A stretch of 64,000 nt of DNA from Cupriavidus pinatubonensis (lineage in GTDB: Bacteria; Pseudomonadota; Gammaproteobacteria; Burkholderiales; Burkholderiaceae). Location of the stretch: positions 186,001-250,000 of the forward strand of contig NZ_CP080766.1 in assembly GCF_019602855.1 (NCBI RefSeq), given 5' to 3'. A program made the translations under genes and the position numbers. Position 1 is the first letter of the stretch. Each line of letters opens with the position of its first letter. Below are positions 42,822-52,649 of this stretch, one piece after another. The notes under the pieces were generated by a model, which did no database searches, was not told the DNA's origin, and was given only the letters and a program-made list of their open reading frames with translations.

Positions 42822-42845
42822 AAAAAAGCGGCCCGACAGGCCGCT
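42822..42845 (-). terminator. Intrinsic terminator of the HU gene
   Basis: Read on the minus strand: stem AGCGGCC / GGCCGCT with a 5-base loop, then six Us. It lies 27 bases after the HU stop. Confidence 0.85.
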
Positions 42846-42871
42846 CTCTCGCTAGTCCGGACGCAGACAGC

Positions 42872-43153
42872 TTACTTCTTCTTGTTCACGGCGTCCTTGA
42901 AACCTTGTCCAGCAGAAAACTTCACGGTCTTCGCGGCCGGAATCTTGATCGTTTCGCCGGTGCGCGGGTTGCGGCCCGTGCGTGCGGCGCGCTTGCCCGA
43001 GCTGAAGCTGCCAAAACCCACCAGCGTTACCGAATCACCCTTGGCCACTGCCTTCTTGATACTGTCCAGCGCTGCATTGAGCGCACGCTCGGCTGCGGCG
43101 TTGCTCAGTTCTGCTTCCGCGGCGATGGCCGATACCAGTTCACCTTTATTCAT
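42872..43153 (-). CDS. HU-type nucleoid DNA-binding protein
   Basis: 93 residues, the standard HU length. [11 protein letters not shown] opens the protein; G-F-G-S-F and the DNA-binding arm [12 protein letters not shown] are intact, ending in K-K-K. It is the ordinary HU next to the H1-tailed version at 33357. The start at 43153 is fixed by family comparison. Confidence 0.94.
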   Translation of the reverse strand: MNKGELVSAIAAEAELSNAAAERALNAALDSIKKAVAKGDSVTLVGFGSFSSGKRAARTGRNPRTGETIKIPAAKTVKFSAGQGFKDAVNKKK

Positions 43154-43441
43154 GGCTGATTTCCCTTGTTGGTCGACGTCACCGATGTATCTGCCAGAAG
43201 GCAATGCATCGATCGGCGCAGTCTAATCTGCCCTTCGCGCCTTGGGCAATCCCCAGTGGCACCAATGCAACGAAAAAACCCGGAAATCCTTGTTTGAGGC
43301 CGGTTAGCGGGGAATTTCGCCCTCTGTTCCGGTCGTTTTCGCGGCGTCTTTTCTGCCTGACGGCGCAGCGCCGGCCCAAGTCCGCCCACCGTCAGGCCGC
43401 AGCTTGCCCGGCCGCGCCCAGCATTCCCCGATATAGTGCAA

Positions 43442-43458
43442 TGCACCACTAAGGTTCA
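43442..43458. promoter_or_regulatory. NtrC-like binding site
   Basis: TGCACC, 5 bases, GGTTCA differs at one position from the NtrC dyad TGCACC-N5-GGTGCA. It lies about 170 bases upstream of the sigma-54 promoter, a usual distance for an enhancer-type site. Confidence 0.5.
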
Positions 43459-43624
43459 TCCTGGCGCTATCCGTCTGCATCATTCTGGCGCGCAGAGGCA
43501 TGCGGGGCGTGAACCAACGAACGCGGCGTGCACCACATCGCGGTCAAAAATCCGACCCGTGCGGCCGCAATACGGTGCGAACTCCACCATGAAGGTGCAA
43601 CTGGCACCAGGATGCAGCCGCTTC

Positions 43625-43640
43625 TGGAACGCTTTTTGCA
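43625..43640 (+). promoter_or_regulatory. Sigma-54 (-24/-12) promoter of the ammonium transporter
   Basis: TGGAACGCTTTTTGCA matches the -24 TGG-x-A-C and -12 TTGCA elements with exact spacing (GG to GC 10 bases apart). The expected start of transcription, near 43652, leaves about 20 bases to the ATG, with GAGGGA as ribosome site. Confidence 0.7.
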
Positions 43641-43673
43641 TACCCATGCTCCCATTTTGAGCATGAGGGACCT

Positions 43674-44876
43674 ATGGACAATTGGAAGACTGGCACCGAC
43701 GCCATGTTCATCCTGCTTGGCGCAATCATGGTGCTGGCCATGCATGCGGGTTTCGCCTTCCTGGAGCTAGGGACGGTACGCAAGAAAAACCAGGTCAATG
43801 CCCTGGTAAAGATTCTGGTGGACTTCGCGGTTTCCACCATCGCGTACTTCTTCATCGGTTATACCGTCGCCTACGGCGTGCAATTCATGTCCGGTGCTGA
43901 CACGCTGGCACAAAAGAGCGGCTACGAACTGGTGAAGTTCTTTTTCCTGGCAACGTTTGCCGCCGCCATTCCGGCGATTATCTCGGGTGGCATTGCGGAG
44001 CGGTCCCGTTTCAACCCGCAATTGTGTGCCACCTTCGTGCTGGTCGGCTTTGTCTATCCGTTTTTCGAAGGGATTGCATGGAACCAGCGTTTTGGCATCC
44101 AGGACTGGATCACGCATCTGACTGGCGCGCCGTTCCATGACTTTGCCGGCTCCGTGGTCGTCCATGCGGTGGGCGGCTGGATTGCTCTGCCCGCAGTACT
44201 GCTGCTCGGCGCTCGCCGGGGTCGCTACCAGAAGGACGGCCGCATCAGCGCGCATCCGCCGTCGAACATCCCGTTCCTGGCATTGGGCGCCTGGGTGCTG
44301 GCGGTGGGTTGGTTCGGCTTCAATGTCATGAGCGCCCAGACCGTCGACAAGATCAGCGGCCTGGTCGCCATCAATTCGCTGATGGCCATGGCTGGCGGCA
44401 CGCTGGCGGCCTGGTGGGCGGGTCGTAACGACCCGGGATTTGCCTACAACGGTCCGCTGGCAGGCCTGGTCGCCGTCTGCGCCGGCTCGGACCTGATGCA
44501 CCCGGTGGGCGCGCTGGTGACCGGCGCCGTTGCGGGCGTGCTGTTCGTGCATTTGTTTACGCTGGCGCAGAACAAATGGCATATCGATGATGTCCTCGGC
44601 GTCTGGCCGCTGCACGGCCTGTGCGGCGCCTGGGGCGGCATTGCGGCGGGCATCTTCGGCAGCCATGCGCTGGGTGGGATCGGCGGGGTTTCGCTTGGCG
44701 CGCAGCTGATCGGTACGCTGCTCGGCATCGTGATTGCCGTGGCGGGTGGCACCATTGTCTACGGCACGCTCAAGAAGCTGGTCGGCATTCGCCTGGATGC
44801 CGAAGCCGAATTCAATGGCGCCGACCTGACGCTGCATCGCATCTCGGCTACGCCCGAGCGCGAAACCAACTGGTAA
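43674..44876 (+). CDS. Ammonium transporter, Amt family
   Basis: 400 residues with about 11 membrane helices. Hallmarks are F-A-F-L-E-L-G, the two pore His regions in V-V-V-H-A-V-G-G-W and W-P-L-H-G-L-C-G-A-W-G-G, and the D-W region F-H-D-F-A-G-S. There is no cleavable signal peptide and no glnK gene before it, unlike typical amtB operons. A sigma-54 promoter and NtrC-like site point to induction under nitrogen limitation. Confidence 0.94.
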   Translation: MDNWKTGTDAMFILLGAIMVLAMHAGFAFLELGTVRKKNQVNALVKILVDFAVSTIAYFFIGYTVAYGVQFMSGADTLAQKSGYELVKFFFLATFAAAIPAIISGGIAERSRFNPQLCATFVLVGFVYPFFEGIAWNQRFGIQDWITHLTGAPFHDFAGSVVVHAVGGWIALPAVLLLGARRGRYQKDGRISAHPPSNIPFLALGAWVLAVGWFGFNVMSAQTVDKISGLVAINSLMAMAGGTLAAWWAGRNDPGFAYNGPLAGLVAVCAGSDLMHPVGALVTGAVAGVLFVHLFTLAQNKWHIDDVLGVWPLHGLCGAWGGIAAGIFGSHALGGIGGVSLGAQLIGTLLGIVIAVAGGTIVYGTLKKLVGIRLDAEAEFNGADLTLHRISATPERETNW

Positions 44877-45066
44877 GTCCCGGCGGAAACAGGCTCTCGT
44901 GGGCCTGTTCCTGACAATTCTTTGCTTGAACTTCCCCTGACGGCATGGCAATAATTGCCGTGCCCGAAGTCTTGCGCCACTAACGCGCGCAAGATTTACC
45001 AGACAATCTTCGCAGTTCTTCGTTTTCCGGCCGGCATTTGCCGGCCAACAAACCAGGGGAATGCCG

Positions 45067-45894
45067 ATGGATGCGTCAACGCTGGAGAAGTTGCAGGTTG
45101 TGGTGATTGCCTACGCCACGGAGTTCGGAGTCAAGATCCTGGCCGCCCTGGCCTTCTGGATCATCGGCCGCTGGCTGATCCATGTCGTGGTGCGGATGGT
45201 CCAGAATGCGCTGGGCCGGCAGCAGGTGGATCCGACCCTGCTGCGCTACGTCGGCTCGATCGTGACCGTGGCGCTGAACGTTGTGCTGGTGATTGGCATC
45301 CTTGGCTACTTCGGCATCCAGACCACCACGTTCGCGGCACTGATCGCCGCAGCGGGTGTGGCAATCGGCATGGCCTGGTCAGGGCTGATGGCCAACTTCG
45401 CGGCCGGCGCATTCCTGGTGGTACTGCGGCCGTTCAAGGTCGGGGAATTCGTCACCATCGGCGGTATCACCGGCACTGTGCGCGAGATCGGGCTGTTCGC
45501 GACAACGCTCGACACCCCGGACAATGTACTGACGGTGATCGGTAACAACAAGATTTTCTCGGACACGATCCAGAACTTCAGCGCCAACCCGTTCCGCCGC
45601 GTCGACCTGAAGGCCCAGCTCGCCGGAAGCACCGATGCCTCCGCCGCCGTGACGCTGCTCAAGGAGCGTATCGCGGCGATTCCCAATGTCCTGGCCGATC
45701 CGCCGGTCGACGTCGAGATCCTGGAATTCACGCTGGTCGGGCCCGTGTTGGCCGTCCGCCCGTACTGCCACAACGACCATTACTGGCAGGTGTATTTCGA
45801 CACCAACCGCATCATCCGCGAAAGCTTTGGCCAGGCCGGCTATGCCGCGCCCATGCCCGCGCAGATGGTGGTGGTAAAGAACGCGGCAGCCTGA
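45067..45894 (+). CDS. Small-conductance mechanosensitive channel (MscS-like)
   Basis: 275 residues, close to MscS. Three membrane helices (about 15-40, 60-82, 90-118) end in the pore helix rich in Ala/Gly (A-A-A-G-V-A-I-G-M-A-W). The beta domain begins F-L-V-V-L-R-P-F-K-V-G-E-F-V and carries I-G-N-N-K-I. The second ATG (45067) is chosen for spacing from AGGGGA; the first at 45061 is too close. It opens on osmotic downshock. Confidence 0.92.
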   Translation: MDASTLEKLQVVVIAYATEFGVKILAALAFWIIGRWLIHVVVRMVQNALGRQQVDPTLLRYVGSIVTVALNVVLVIGILGYFGIQTTTFAALIAAAGVAIGMAWSGLMANFAAGAFLVVLRPFKVGEFVTIGGITGTVREIGLFATTLDTPDNVLTVIGNNKIFSDTIQNFSANPFRRVDLKAQLAGSTDASAAVTLLKERIAAIPNVLADPPVDVEILEFTLVGPVLAVRPYCHNDHYWQVYFDTNRIIRESFGQAGYAAPMPAQMVVVKNAAA

Positions 45895-45898
45895 GGGC

Positions 45899-47119
45899 TC
45901 AGGCCGCTGCACGCGCCGACGATCCGGCGCAAGCCCACGCGCGCAACGCCACCGCGCCCATGCCGCACGCGGCCATCACGACCGCGAGCGGCAGGGCCGT
46001 GCCATCGTGCCACAAGCTGACGGCGGCGCCGGCCACCGTACCAAGCGAAAACTGCAGCGTGCCCATCAGTGCCGATGCGGTCCCGGCACGATGCCCCTGA
46101 TGCGTCAGCGCCAGTGCAGACGCATTCGGTGTGATACAGCCCAGCGAGCCGATAAAGACAAAGAATCCGGCCAGCAGCACCGGCAGCACAAGCACGCCTG
46201 CCAGCGCCGCAGCGGCCAGTATCAGGCCTGCGGCGCATGGCGCGAGCACCGCGCGTCGGAGCACGCTATCCAGCGTGCGGCCGTGGACCAGGCGCGCATT
46301 GAGTTGCGACATGCCGATCAGCCCGAGCGCATTGGCTCCGAACACAAAGCCATAGTGCGAGGGATCGATGCCGTTGAGTTCGATCAGCACGAACGGCGAA
46401 CCCGAGATATACGCGAACATGCCGGCCTGCCCGAAGCCGGCTGACAGCGAATAGCCAAGGAATTCACGGTCCCGCAGCAATCCTGTGTAGCTTGCCACGA
46501 TGGCGCCGGGATGCAGCGGTGCGGCACGTTCGCGCGGCAGGGATTCTTCCATCCGGAAGTGGACCAGCGCCAGGATCAGCAGCCCCGCCAACGTCAACAA
46601 CCAGAAGATCGCGCGCCAGCCCGATGCACTGAGAATGGCGCCGCCGATGATCGGCGCCAGGATCGGGGCCAGGCCCATCACCAGCATCATCGACGAGAAT
46701 GCCCGGGCCGACTCATGGGCGTCGAGCCGGTCGCGGATGACGGCGCGGGCCATGACCATGCCTGCGCAGCCCCCCAGCGCCTGAAGAAATCGCCAGAGCA
46801 TCAGGGACTCGGCGCTGCGCGCCATGGCGCAGCCGGCCGCAGCCAGTGCGTACAGGCCAAGGCCAACGTACAGCGGGCGCTTGCGTCCGAAACGGTCGCT
46901 GATCGGGCCGTAGAAGGCCTGCCCCAGGGCCAGGCCGACCAGAAAGGTGCCCAGCGTCAACTGAATCTGGCCGATATCGACGCGCATATCCGCGGCCAAC
47001 GCGGGAAAGCTGGGCAGGTACATGTCGATCGACAGCGGCGCAATGGCCGTCAGCGAGGCGCAGATCAGCAGCCAGGCGGGGAAGCGCGCAGCCTTCTGGC
47101 TGCGTGAGGATTGGGGCAT
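45899..47119 (-). CDS. Bcr/CflA-family drug-resistance MFS transporter
   Basis: 406 residues with 12 predicted membrane helices. The Bcr/CflA pattern is clear: A-P-L-S-I-D-M-Y-L-P-S-F-P in helix 1 and G-P-I-S-D-R-F-G-R-K-R-P-L in the 2-3 loop, then the helix-4/5 stretch G-G-C-A-G-M-V-M-A-R-A-V-I-R-D. A proton-driven exporter of drugs or small metabolites. It converges on the mscS-like gene, 4 bases apart. Confidence 0.92.
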   Translation of the reverse strand: MPQSSRSQKAARFPAWLLICASLTAIAPLSIDMYLPSFPALAADMRVDIGQIQLTLGTFLVGLALGQAFYGPISDRFGRKRPLYVGLGLYALAAAGCAMARSAESLMLWRFLQALGGCAGMVMARAVIRDRLDAHESARAFSSMMLVMGLAPILAPIIGGAILSASGWRAIFWLLTLAGLLILALVHFRMEESLPRERAAPLHPGAIVASYTGLLRDREFLGYSLSAGFGQAGMFAYISGSPFVLIELNGIDPSHYGFVFGANALGLIGMSQLNARLVHGRTLDSVLRRAVLAPCAAGLILAAAALAGVLVLPVLLAGFFVFIGSLGCITPNASALALTHQGHRAGTASALMGTLQFSLGTVAGAAVSLWHDGTALPLAVVMAACGMGAVALRAWACAGSSARAAA

Positions 47120-47502
47120 CAGTGTCAGTCCGGGAGTCCGTACCGGCGCCAGCTGCGTTCGTCAGCCATCCGCCAGACCGCGAATTGTTGCACAGCATGA
47201 CAAAACTGGCTGGTAAGGCCAAGGTTCGATGTCTGCGACATTTGCCGACGGCGTTGTCCAGTATCGCCACGCCCCGCCAACGTCGGGTTCGGCAAATATC
47301 CTAATCTTGGCAGTATTGGATTGCGTGACAGATTGCGTGGTTGCGTGGAAGTCATGGCGGTCGCCCGCCGAATACCGTGTGGCGCTGCTTTCACGCGAAT
47401 GGGGGTGGAGGGTACAATGCGAGCCTGACGGCTCTGTCTATGCGGCAGACCGATGGCCGCGCAGAGATGGGCGACAGGTTTGCCCCGGCAACGTTATCCT
47501 GC
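47120..47502. other. Divergent promoter region with TTGCGTG direct repeats
   Basis: About 380 bases between the exporter start and the next plus-strand gene. Three copies of TTGCGTG occur at 47321, 47333 and 47341. Nearby A/T-rich words (TTGGCAGTATTGG) could be promoter elements. No gene is supported. Confidence 0.45.
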
Positions 47503-48084
47503 ATGAGAATACGACACACGCCGCTCACCGCTTCGCTTGGCTCAGCCGCTCTCGCGGCTGCACTGCTGCTGCCATGGCCAGTGCAAAGCGCCCCGGCACC
47601 CATGCGCCCGCCACCCGCCTCGGCGCCTGCGCCCGTATTCGACGAAGCCGATGCAATGTCCCGCATGCTCAAGGGCGCGGCGACAGGCCAGAATACCGGC
47701 GCGGCAGGGGTGCCAGAACTGCTGCGCAGTACCAACCGGCCTGACGGCGTGCTGGCGCGCGCCTGCCGGCTGCTCAACGACGCACTGCCGATCGAGATCG
47801 ATGGGGAAACGCGCTTGCGGCGCTGCCAGTCGACGCCTGGCAAACACGTGTTGTTTCAGCTCGAGCTGACCAACTACCGCGGACCGATGCTGGACCTTGC
47901 CAGCTTCGAGGTGAACTACGCCGCGCCGCTGCAGCGCAATATCTGCGCCAATCGCGACGTGGAAATCCTGACCAAGCTGGGCGTGAGCATGATGTTCCGC
48001 TACATGACGCGCAACGACCGCGGCGAACGCCGCGTCGGCGACGTCTACATCAACGCGCCGATCTGTACCTCCGCTTTGCGCTGA
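47503..48084 (+). CDS. Exported hypothetical protein
   Basis: 193 residues. A signal peptide (about 1-29, ending V-Q-S-A) leads to a Pro/Ala-rich linker and a soluble domain with four cysteines (R-A-C-R-L-L, R-R-C-Q-S, N-I-C-A-N, P-I-C-T), so it is likely disulfide-bonded in the periplasm. F-R-Y-M-T-R-N-D-R-G-E-R is a notable conserved-looking run. ATG at 47503 is chosen for the signal peptide; another in-frame ATG is at 47467. No family is recognised. Confidence 0.75.
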   Translation: MRIRHTPLTASLGSAALAAALLLPWPVQSAPAPMRPPPASAPAPVFDEADAMSRMLKGAATGQNTGAAGVPELLRSTNRPDGVLARACRLLNDALPIEIDGETRLRRCQSTPGKHVLFQLELTNYRGPMLDLASFEVNYAAPLQRNICANRDVEILTKLGVSMMFRYMTRNDRGERRVGDVYINAPICTSALR

Positions 48085-48134
48085 CTGACGTTGCGGAATC
48101 CGCCCGAGGGGCGCGGCAGCGCCGCGCTCCTCTG

Positions 48135-50720
48135 TCAGGCGACGCGCGGGCGCAGCGGCAAGACGTTGGGCGCGCGCCGCACCAGCAGGCGGATATTCTT
48201 CCATCCCGCGTCAGCAAGCGGCGATCCCCACACAAGCTCATGCAGCTTTGACAGCGCGAACGGATCTCCCAGCAGGATATGGCGCTGCGAGGCCGTCAGC
48301 GCGCGCGGGCCGCCGGTCAACGCGTGCTGCACCAGCGCGGCGTGGCGCTCCTTAGCCGATGCCGGCTGTACGACACGCGCCGAAGCCGTGGCGCACATCA
48401 GGGCATTGGTGACCGGGTCGACTACGGCGTCGACAAAATTCGGCGTCTCGGTGGCCTGCTCCACGTGCTGCTGGGTTTCGACAATTTCCCGCGGCGGCAG
48501 AGCTTCCTCGGGAATCATGAACAGACCTGCTTCACGCGAAGCGCGGCCGAACGATACCCGCGACAACATGACCGACAGCGGAATCGACAAAGCCAGCGAG
48601 CCGACGATCGGCAGCAGCCACAATACAAAGGACGGATTCAGCCAGTACACCAGCGCGCCCCATGCCAGGCCCAGCAGCGTGTGGGAACCATGCCGGCGCA
48701 CAGCTTCGCCCCAGGTCGTTTCCGCGTCCTCGCGCGGCGGCGATTTCCACGAAATCCCCCATCCGCTGTAAGCCGCGATCACGAACTTGGTGTGGAACAG
48801 CATGCGGGTCGGCGCCAGCAACGCGGACAGCACGACTTCGATCAGCATGCTCATTACGAGCCTGGGCAAGCCGCCATACTGGCGCGCCTGGCGCACCAGC
48901 AGCAGTATGCTGGCCACCTTGGGCAGGAACAGCAGCGTCGCCGTCGCGGAGAACAGCGCAAGCGCCTTCTCGGGATGCCATTCGGGCCAGGTCGGGAACA
49001 ACTGGTACGGCTGCGTGAAATACTCGGGCGGCACCAGCGCATGCCGGGCCAGCATGGCCGTCGACAACAGCAGGAACAAGAACCAGAGCGGCGCCGACAG
49101 ATAGGCCATGATCCCCGTCAGGAACACCGCGCGGTGCACCATGTGGAAGCCCTGCTTCAGCCACAGCCGGAAATTCATCAAGTTGCCCTGGCACCAGCGG
49201 CGGTCGCGCTTGACCTCGTCGAGCAGGTTCGGCGGCAGTTCCTCGTACGAACCGTGCAGGTCATACGCGATCCACACGCCCCAACCGGCACGGCGCATCA
49301 GCGCGGCTTCGACAAAATCGTGCGACAGGATCTCGCCTGACAACGGCCCGCGGCCCGGCAACGGTGCCAGCGCGCAGTGTTCCATGAACGGCTTGACGCG
49401 GATGATTGCGTTATGGCCCCAGTAGTGCGATTCGCCGAGCTGCCAGTAATGCAGGCCTGCCGTGAACAGCGGGCCGTACACGCGCGTGGCGAACTGCTGG
49501 ACGCGCGCATAGAGCGTTTCGCGCCCCACGGCCAGCGGCGAGGTCTGGATGATGCCCGCGCCCGGGTTGGCCTCCATGAGCCGCACCAGCGTAGCCAGGC
49601 AATCGCCGCTCATCACGCTGTCGGCGTCGAGCACCACCATGTAGCGGTACTTGCTGCCCCAACGGCGGCAGAAGTCGGCTACGTTACCGGTCTTGCGCTT
49701 GACCCGGTGGCGGCGCCAGCGGTAGAAAATCCGGCCGAAACCGCCTACCGCGCGGCACACTTCCATCCACGCATCGACCTCCGCGGTGCGCAGGTCCGGG
49801 TTGCCACTGTCGGACAGGACAATGAAATCGAAGTTGGCAAGATGACCGGTTCGCCCAAGCGATTCGTAGGTCGCGCGCAGGCCGGCGAAGACGCGAGTCA
49901 CGTCCTCATTGCAGATCGGCATGATGACCGCTGTGCGCGCATCGGGCGCCAAGGGCGCATCCGGTGCGGCCGAGCGCGAAATCAGATGCCGGTCGCCGCC
50001 CTTTGCCAGCACCAGGAAGCCCATCATGGCCGTCCAGAAGCCGGCGGATACCCACGAAAACAGCACCGCGAACAGGACCAGGATCGCGATCTCGAGCAGG
50101 TCGGCGCCGTGGTACGGCAACACCTTGGTCATGAAGTAGGTGGCCAGCGTGGTCTGCGCCACCACCAGCCCCAGCAGAAACCAGCGCCGGTGCGAACCAG
50201 CGGGATGCCATTTGCCTTCGGCATCCGGGCCATCATGCAGCGTGTCCCAGGTTTCGGGCACGGGCGGGCGCCCCAGCATGCGGCGCCAGGTGTTGCGCAC
50301 CCAGCCGGTGACGATATGCGGCGGCCACTGGCGCGGCACCATGGAACTGCGCTGCGGTTCCGGCCCGGTGTCGACATGCACGGTGCCGTCGGGCCGGCGC
50401 TTCAGCAACGGTTCCCCGGCAACTTGCGGATTGCCGTAGGCCAGCGAGAACCGCCGTCCCACCGAACCGTAGGTCGAGCCACCGGGCTCGGGGGTTTCGC
50501 CTTTTGCCGGCTCGCGTGCCGACAGCCTGGACTGCAACTGCTCGATGGCCGCTTGGGCATCGCGGGGGTCGATCGAGATCCCCGCAGAAGCGGGCATGGA
50601 CGGATCGGCCAGCAGTTCGCTGCGCAGTTCAGACGATACGGGCAGGCGGTCGACATAGCGCTCGCATGCCGCCGCCTGGGCCGGTCGCTGCTTTAGCCTG
50701 GGGGTAAGATGTAGCTCCAC
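48135..50720 (-). CDS. opgH: Glucan biosynthesis glucosyltransferase OpgH
   Basis: 861 residues, the normal OpgH size. A long N-terminal cytoplasmic part precedes two membrane helices (about 185-250). The family-2 glycosyltransferase domain has I-M-P-I-C-N-E-D, L-D-A-D-S-V (the D-x-D), L-S-H-D-F-V-E-A and R-D-R-R-W-C-Q-G-N; a further set of membrane helices follows. It polymerises glucose from UDP-glucose into osmoregulated periplasmic glucan and moves it across the inner membrane. The GTG start lies 28 bases inside the end of opgG. Confidence 0.96.
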   Translation of the reverse strand: MELHLTPRLKQRPAQAAACERYVDRLPVSSELRSELLADPSMPASAGISIDPRDAQAAIEQLQSRLSAREPAKGETPEPGGSTYGSVGRRFSLAYGNPQVAGEPLLKRRPDGTVHVDTGPEPQRSSMVPRQWPPHIVTGWVRNTWRRMLGRPPVPETWDTLHDGPDAEGKWHPAGSHRRWFLLGLVVAQTTLATYFMTKVLPYHGADLLEIAILVLFAVLFSWVSAGFWTAMMGFLVLAKGGDRHLISRSAAPDAPLAPDARTAVIMPICNEDVTRVFAGLRATYESLGRTGHLANFDFIVLSDSGNPDLRTAEVDAWMEVCRAVGGFGRIFYRWRRHRVKRKTGNVADFCRRWGSKYRYMVVLDADSVMSGDCLATLVRLMEANPGAGIIQTSPLAVGRETLYARVQQFATRVYGPLFTAGLHYWQLGESHYWGHNAIIRVKPFMEHCALAPLPGRGPLSGEILSHDFVEAALMRRAGWGVWIAYDLHGSYEELPPNLLDEVKRDRRWCQGNLMNFRLWLKQGFHMVHRAVFLTGIMAYLSAPLWFLFLLLSTAMLARHALVPPEYFTQPYQLFPTWPEWHPEKALALFSATATLLFLPKVASILLLVRQARQYGGLPRLVMSMLIEVVLSALLAPTRMLFHTKFVIAAYSGWGISWKSPPREDAETTWGEAVRRHGSHTLLGLAWGALVYWLNPSFVLWLLPIVGSLALSIPLSVMLSRVSFGRASREAGLFMIPEEALPPREIVETQQHVEQATETPNFVDAVVDPVTNALMCATASARVVQPASAKERHAALVQHALTGGPRALTASQRHILLGDPFALSKLHELVWGSPLADAGWKNIRLLVRRAPNVLPLRPRVA

Positions 50721-52294
50721 GTCTCGGATAAGGTTGTATTGCCGTTGCGAAGATAGCCGCGCAACTCAACCGGCTTGTTGGCATCCTTGCGGCGCATCAC
50801 CATGGTCATGCGCCAGCCGCCAGTGGCGTCGTTACGCTGCACTGACGTTTTCAGAAGTTCGGCATTGGCGTCGGCCGACACCACCGGATCGATGCGCACA
50901 TCGGCCGGCAACTTGCGGAACGCCGGGCCTTCGAAATCCACCACCAGCGAGAAGCTGGTGTCTTCCTTGTTGCGCGTGACGCCCTGCCCCATGCGCGTCT
51001 GCGTGACCCACGACAGCGGCGGCATCTGTTCGCCATCCTTCTGCCACATCAGCCGGTACTCGTAGTCGAACGGCTGCTTGGGCTTGGGCGGGTTGTCGGG
51101 CACCCAGTACGCGACGATGTTGTCGTTGGTTTCGTCAGGGGTCGGGATCTGGACCAGTTCCACGCGGCCGGAACCCCAGTTTCCGCGCGGCTCTACCCAG
51201 CCGCTCGGCCGACGCTCATACCATGCGCCGATTTCCTGGTAGTTGTTAAAGCTGCGGTCACGCTGCATCAGCCCGAAGCCCTGCGGATTGGTCGCGGCAA
51301 ACGACGTCACCAGCAGCCGCTTCGGGTTGACGAGCGGACGCCATACCCATTCCCCCGTGCCCAGATGGATGGAGAGTCCGTCAGAGTCGTGCACTTCCGG
51401 CCTGAAATCGGCATCGGTCGACGGCTGGTTCTCGCCGAACAGGTACATGCTGGTCAGCGGCGCCAGGCCGAGCTTTGTCACGTTTTCGCGCAGGAACAGG
51501 CGCGACTTGACCTCCATCGACGTCTCTTCGCCGGGCTTGATGACGAAGCGATAGGCGCCGCTCACGCGGCGCGAATCCATCAGCGCATAGATCGTCAACT
51601 GCTTGTCCGATGCGGAAGGCCGCTCGATCCAGTATTCGACGAAACGCGGAAATTCCTCGCCGGAATTGAGCGCGGTATCGACGGCGAGTCCGCGCGCCGA
51701 CAACCCGTACCACTGGTCCTTGCCCAATGCGCGGAAGTAGCTCGCACCAAGGAAGGAGGCCAGTTCATCCTTGCGCTTGCCCTGGTTGAGCGGGTACAGC
51801 ACGCGGAAGCCGGCAAAGCCGAGGTTCTTCAGCCGCGCAGCATCGACCTTGTGCGGTCCGTAGTTGAATGCCGCCGGGTCGAACCGAAACTCGCGCACGT
51901 TGCCGCTGACCACCTCGTGGATGCGCACAGGCTGGTCGAACACCATGCCTTCGTGGAAGAACGACAGCTCGAACGGCAGGCGCGCGTTGCGCCACGCAAA
52001 GCGCTCAGGCTTGTATTCGATCTCGCGGTACTGCTCGAACGACAGCTCGCGCAATTCGCGCGGCAGATTCTGCGCCGGCGCCTTGTACGGAGAGGCCGCC
52101 AGCTGCCGTGCCCGTGCGGCCACGGTATCGAAATCGAATGCGTGTGCCGCCATGGCAAGCACGGCAAGCGCACCGCCACCCAGCCATCGGGCCATCCGTA
52201 CACGCGCCGTGCCCGACACCCCTTGGCTGCGGACACGGACAAATGACCGTGCGGGCGATGGTTCGGACAGGCGTGGCGAGGTGTTTGATGACAT
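50693..52294 (-). CDS. opgG: Glucan biosynthesis protein OpgG
   Basis: 533 residues. An exported protein: a long basic N-region with R-V-R-M-A-R-W and a hydrophobic run ending A-A-H-A-F. The MdoG domain follows: F-D-F-D-T-V-A-A-R-A-R-Q-L-A, Y-R-E-I-E-Y, V-Y/R-I-H-E-V and G-L-S-I-H-L-G-T-G-E-W-V-W-R-P-L are all typical. It works in the periplasm on the backbone of the glucan made by OpgH. The start at 52294 could instead be 52195, which gives a shorter signal. Confidence 0.95.
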   Translation of the reverse strand: MSSNTSPRLSEPSPARSFVRVRSQGVSGTARVRMARWLGGGALAVLAMAAHAFDFDTVAARARQLAASPYKAPAQNLPRELRELSFEQYREIEYKPERFAWRNARLPFELSFFHEGMVFDQPVRIHEVVSGNVREFRFDPAAFNYGPHKVDAARLKNLGFAGFRVLYPLNQGKRKDELASFLGASYFRALGKDQWYGLSARGLAVDTALNSGEEFPRFVEYWIERPSASDKQLTIYALMDSRRVSGAYRFVIKPGEETSMEVKSRLFLRENVTKLGLAPLTSMYLFGENQPSTDADFRPEVHDSDGLSIHLGTGEWVWRPLVNPKRLLVTSFAATNPQGFGLMQRDRSFNNYQEIGAWYERRPSGWVEPRGNWGSGRVELVQIPTPDETNDNIVAYWVPDNPPKPKQPFDYEYRLMWQKDGEQMPPLSWVTQTRMGQGVTRNKEDTSFSLVVDFEGPAFRKLPADVRIDPVVSADANAELLKTSVQRNDATGGWRMTMVMRRKDANKPVELRGYLRNGNTTLSETWSYILPPG

Positions 52295-52649
52295 GAATGC
52301 CCAGATTGGAAGCGTGGACGGTGCGACCGGCGCTCGCGGCCGGCACGACGGACGACTTGGGGGACAGCGCAGCGGCCCAACAAGCAAGAGACGGACCTGG
52401 CGAGGCCATGTCGGGCCCGAGGCGCGAAAAAACCGAGCCTGCTGGCCCGGTGTCGCTGGATTGCGATATGCGACAAACCTTAACAATTCGAGACCGCGAA
52501 GTCACGTTTCGATCACGCAAGGTTTGAAACAAAATGAAACCCACGCCGCCGCAAAGGCGCTTTATACCTTTGCAGCGGACGCCTGTGTCGACGCGCGGCC
52601 ACGTCACGACACAGTTCGCGCGCCTAGGGTCCCGGCTGGCGACGAAACG
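52295..52649. other. opgG leader region, no gene seen
   Basis: 355 bases between the end of the repeat-protein gene and the opgG start, both on the minus strand. It should hold the opgG promoter; the A/T-richer part is near 52470-52530. No clear terminator for the repeat-protein gene was found here. Confidence 0.45.

Larger units (their letters stand above)
43154..43673. other. Divergent regulatory region between HU and amt genes
   Basis: 520 bases with no supported gene. It must carry the HU promoter at the left. The right half holds the NtrC-like site (43442), a GGTGC-AACTG-GCACC dyad (43594-43608) and the sigma-54 promoter (43625) of the ammonium transporter. Short open frames here are not protein-like. 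Confidence 0.6.

Noticed and set aside
43603-43617. TGGCACCAGGATGCA as an alternative sigma-54 promoter before the amt gene
   Set aside because: The GG to GC spacing is one base short; the element at 43625 has the exact spacing.
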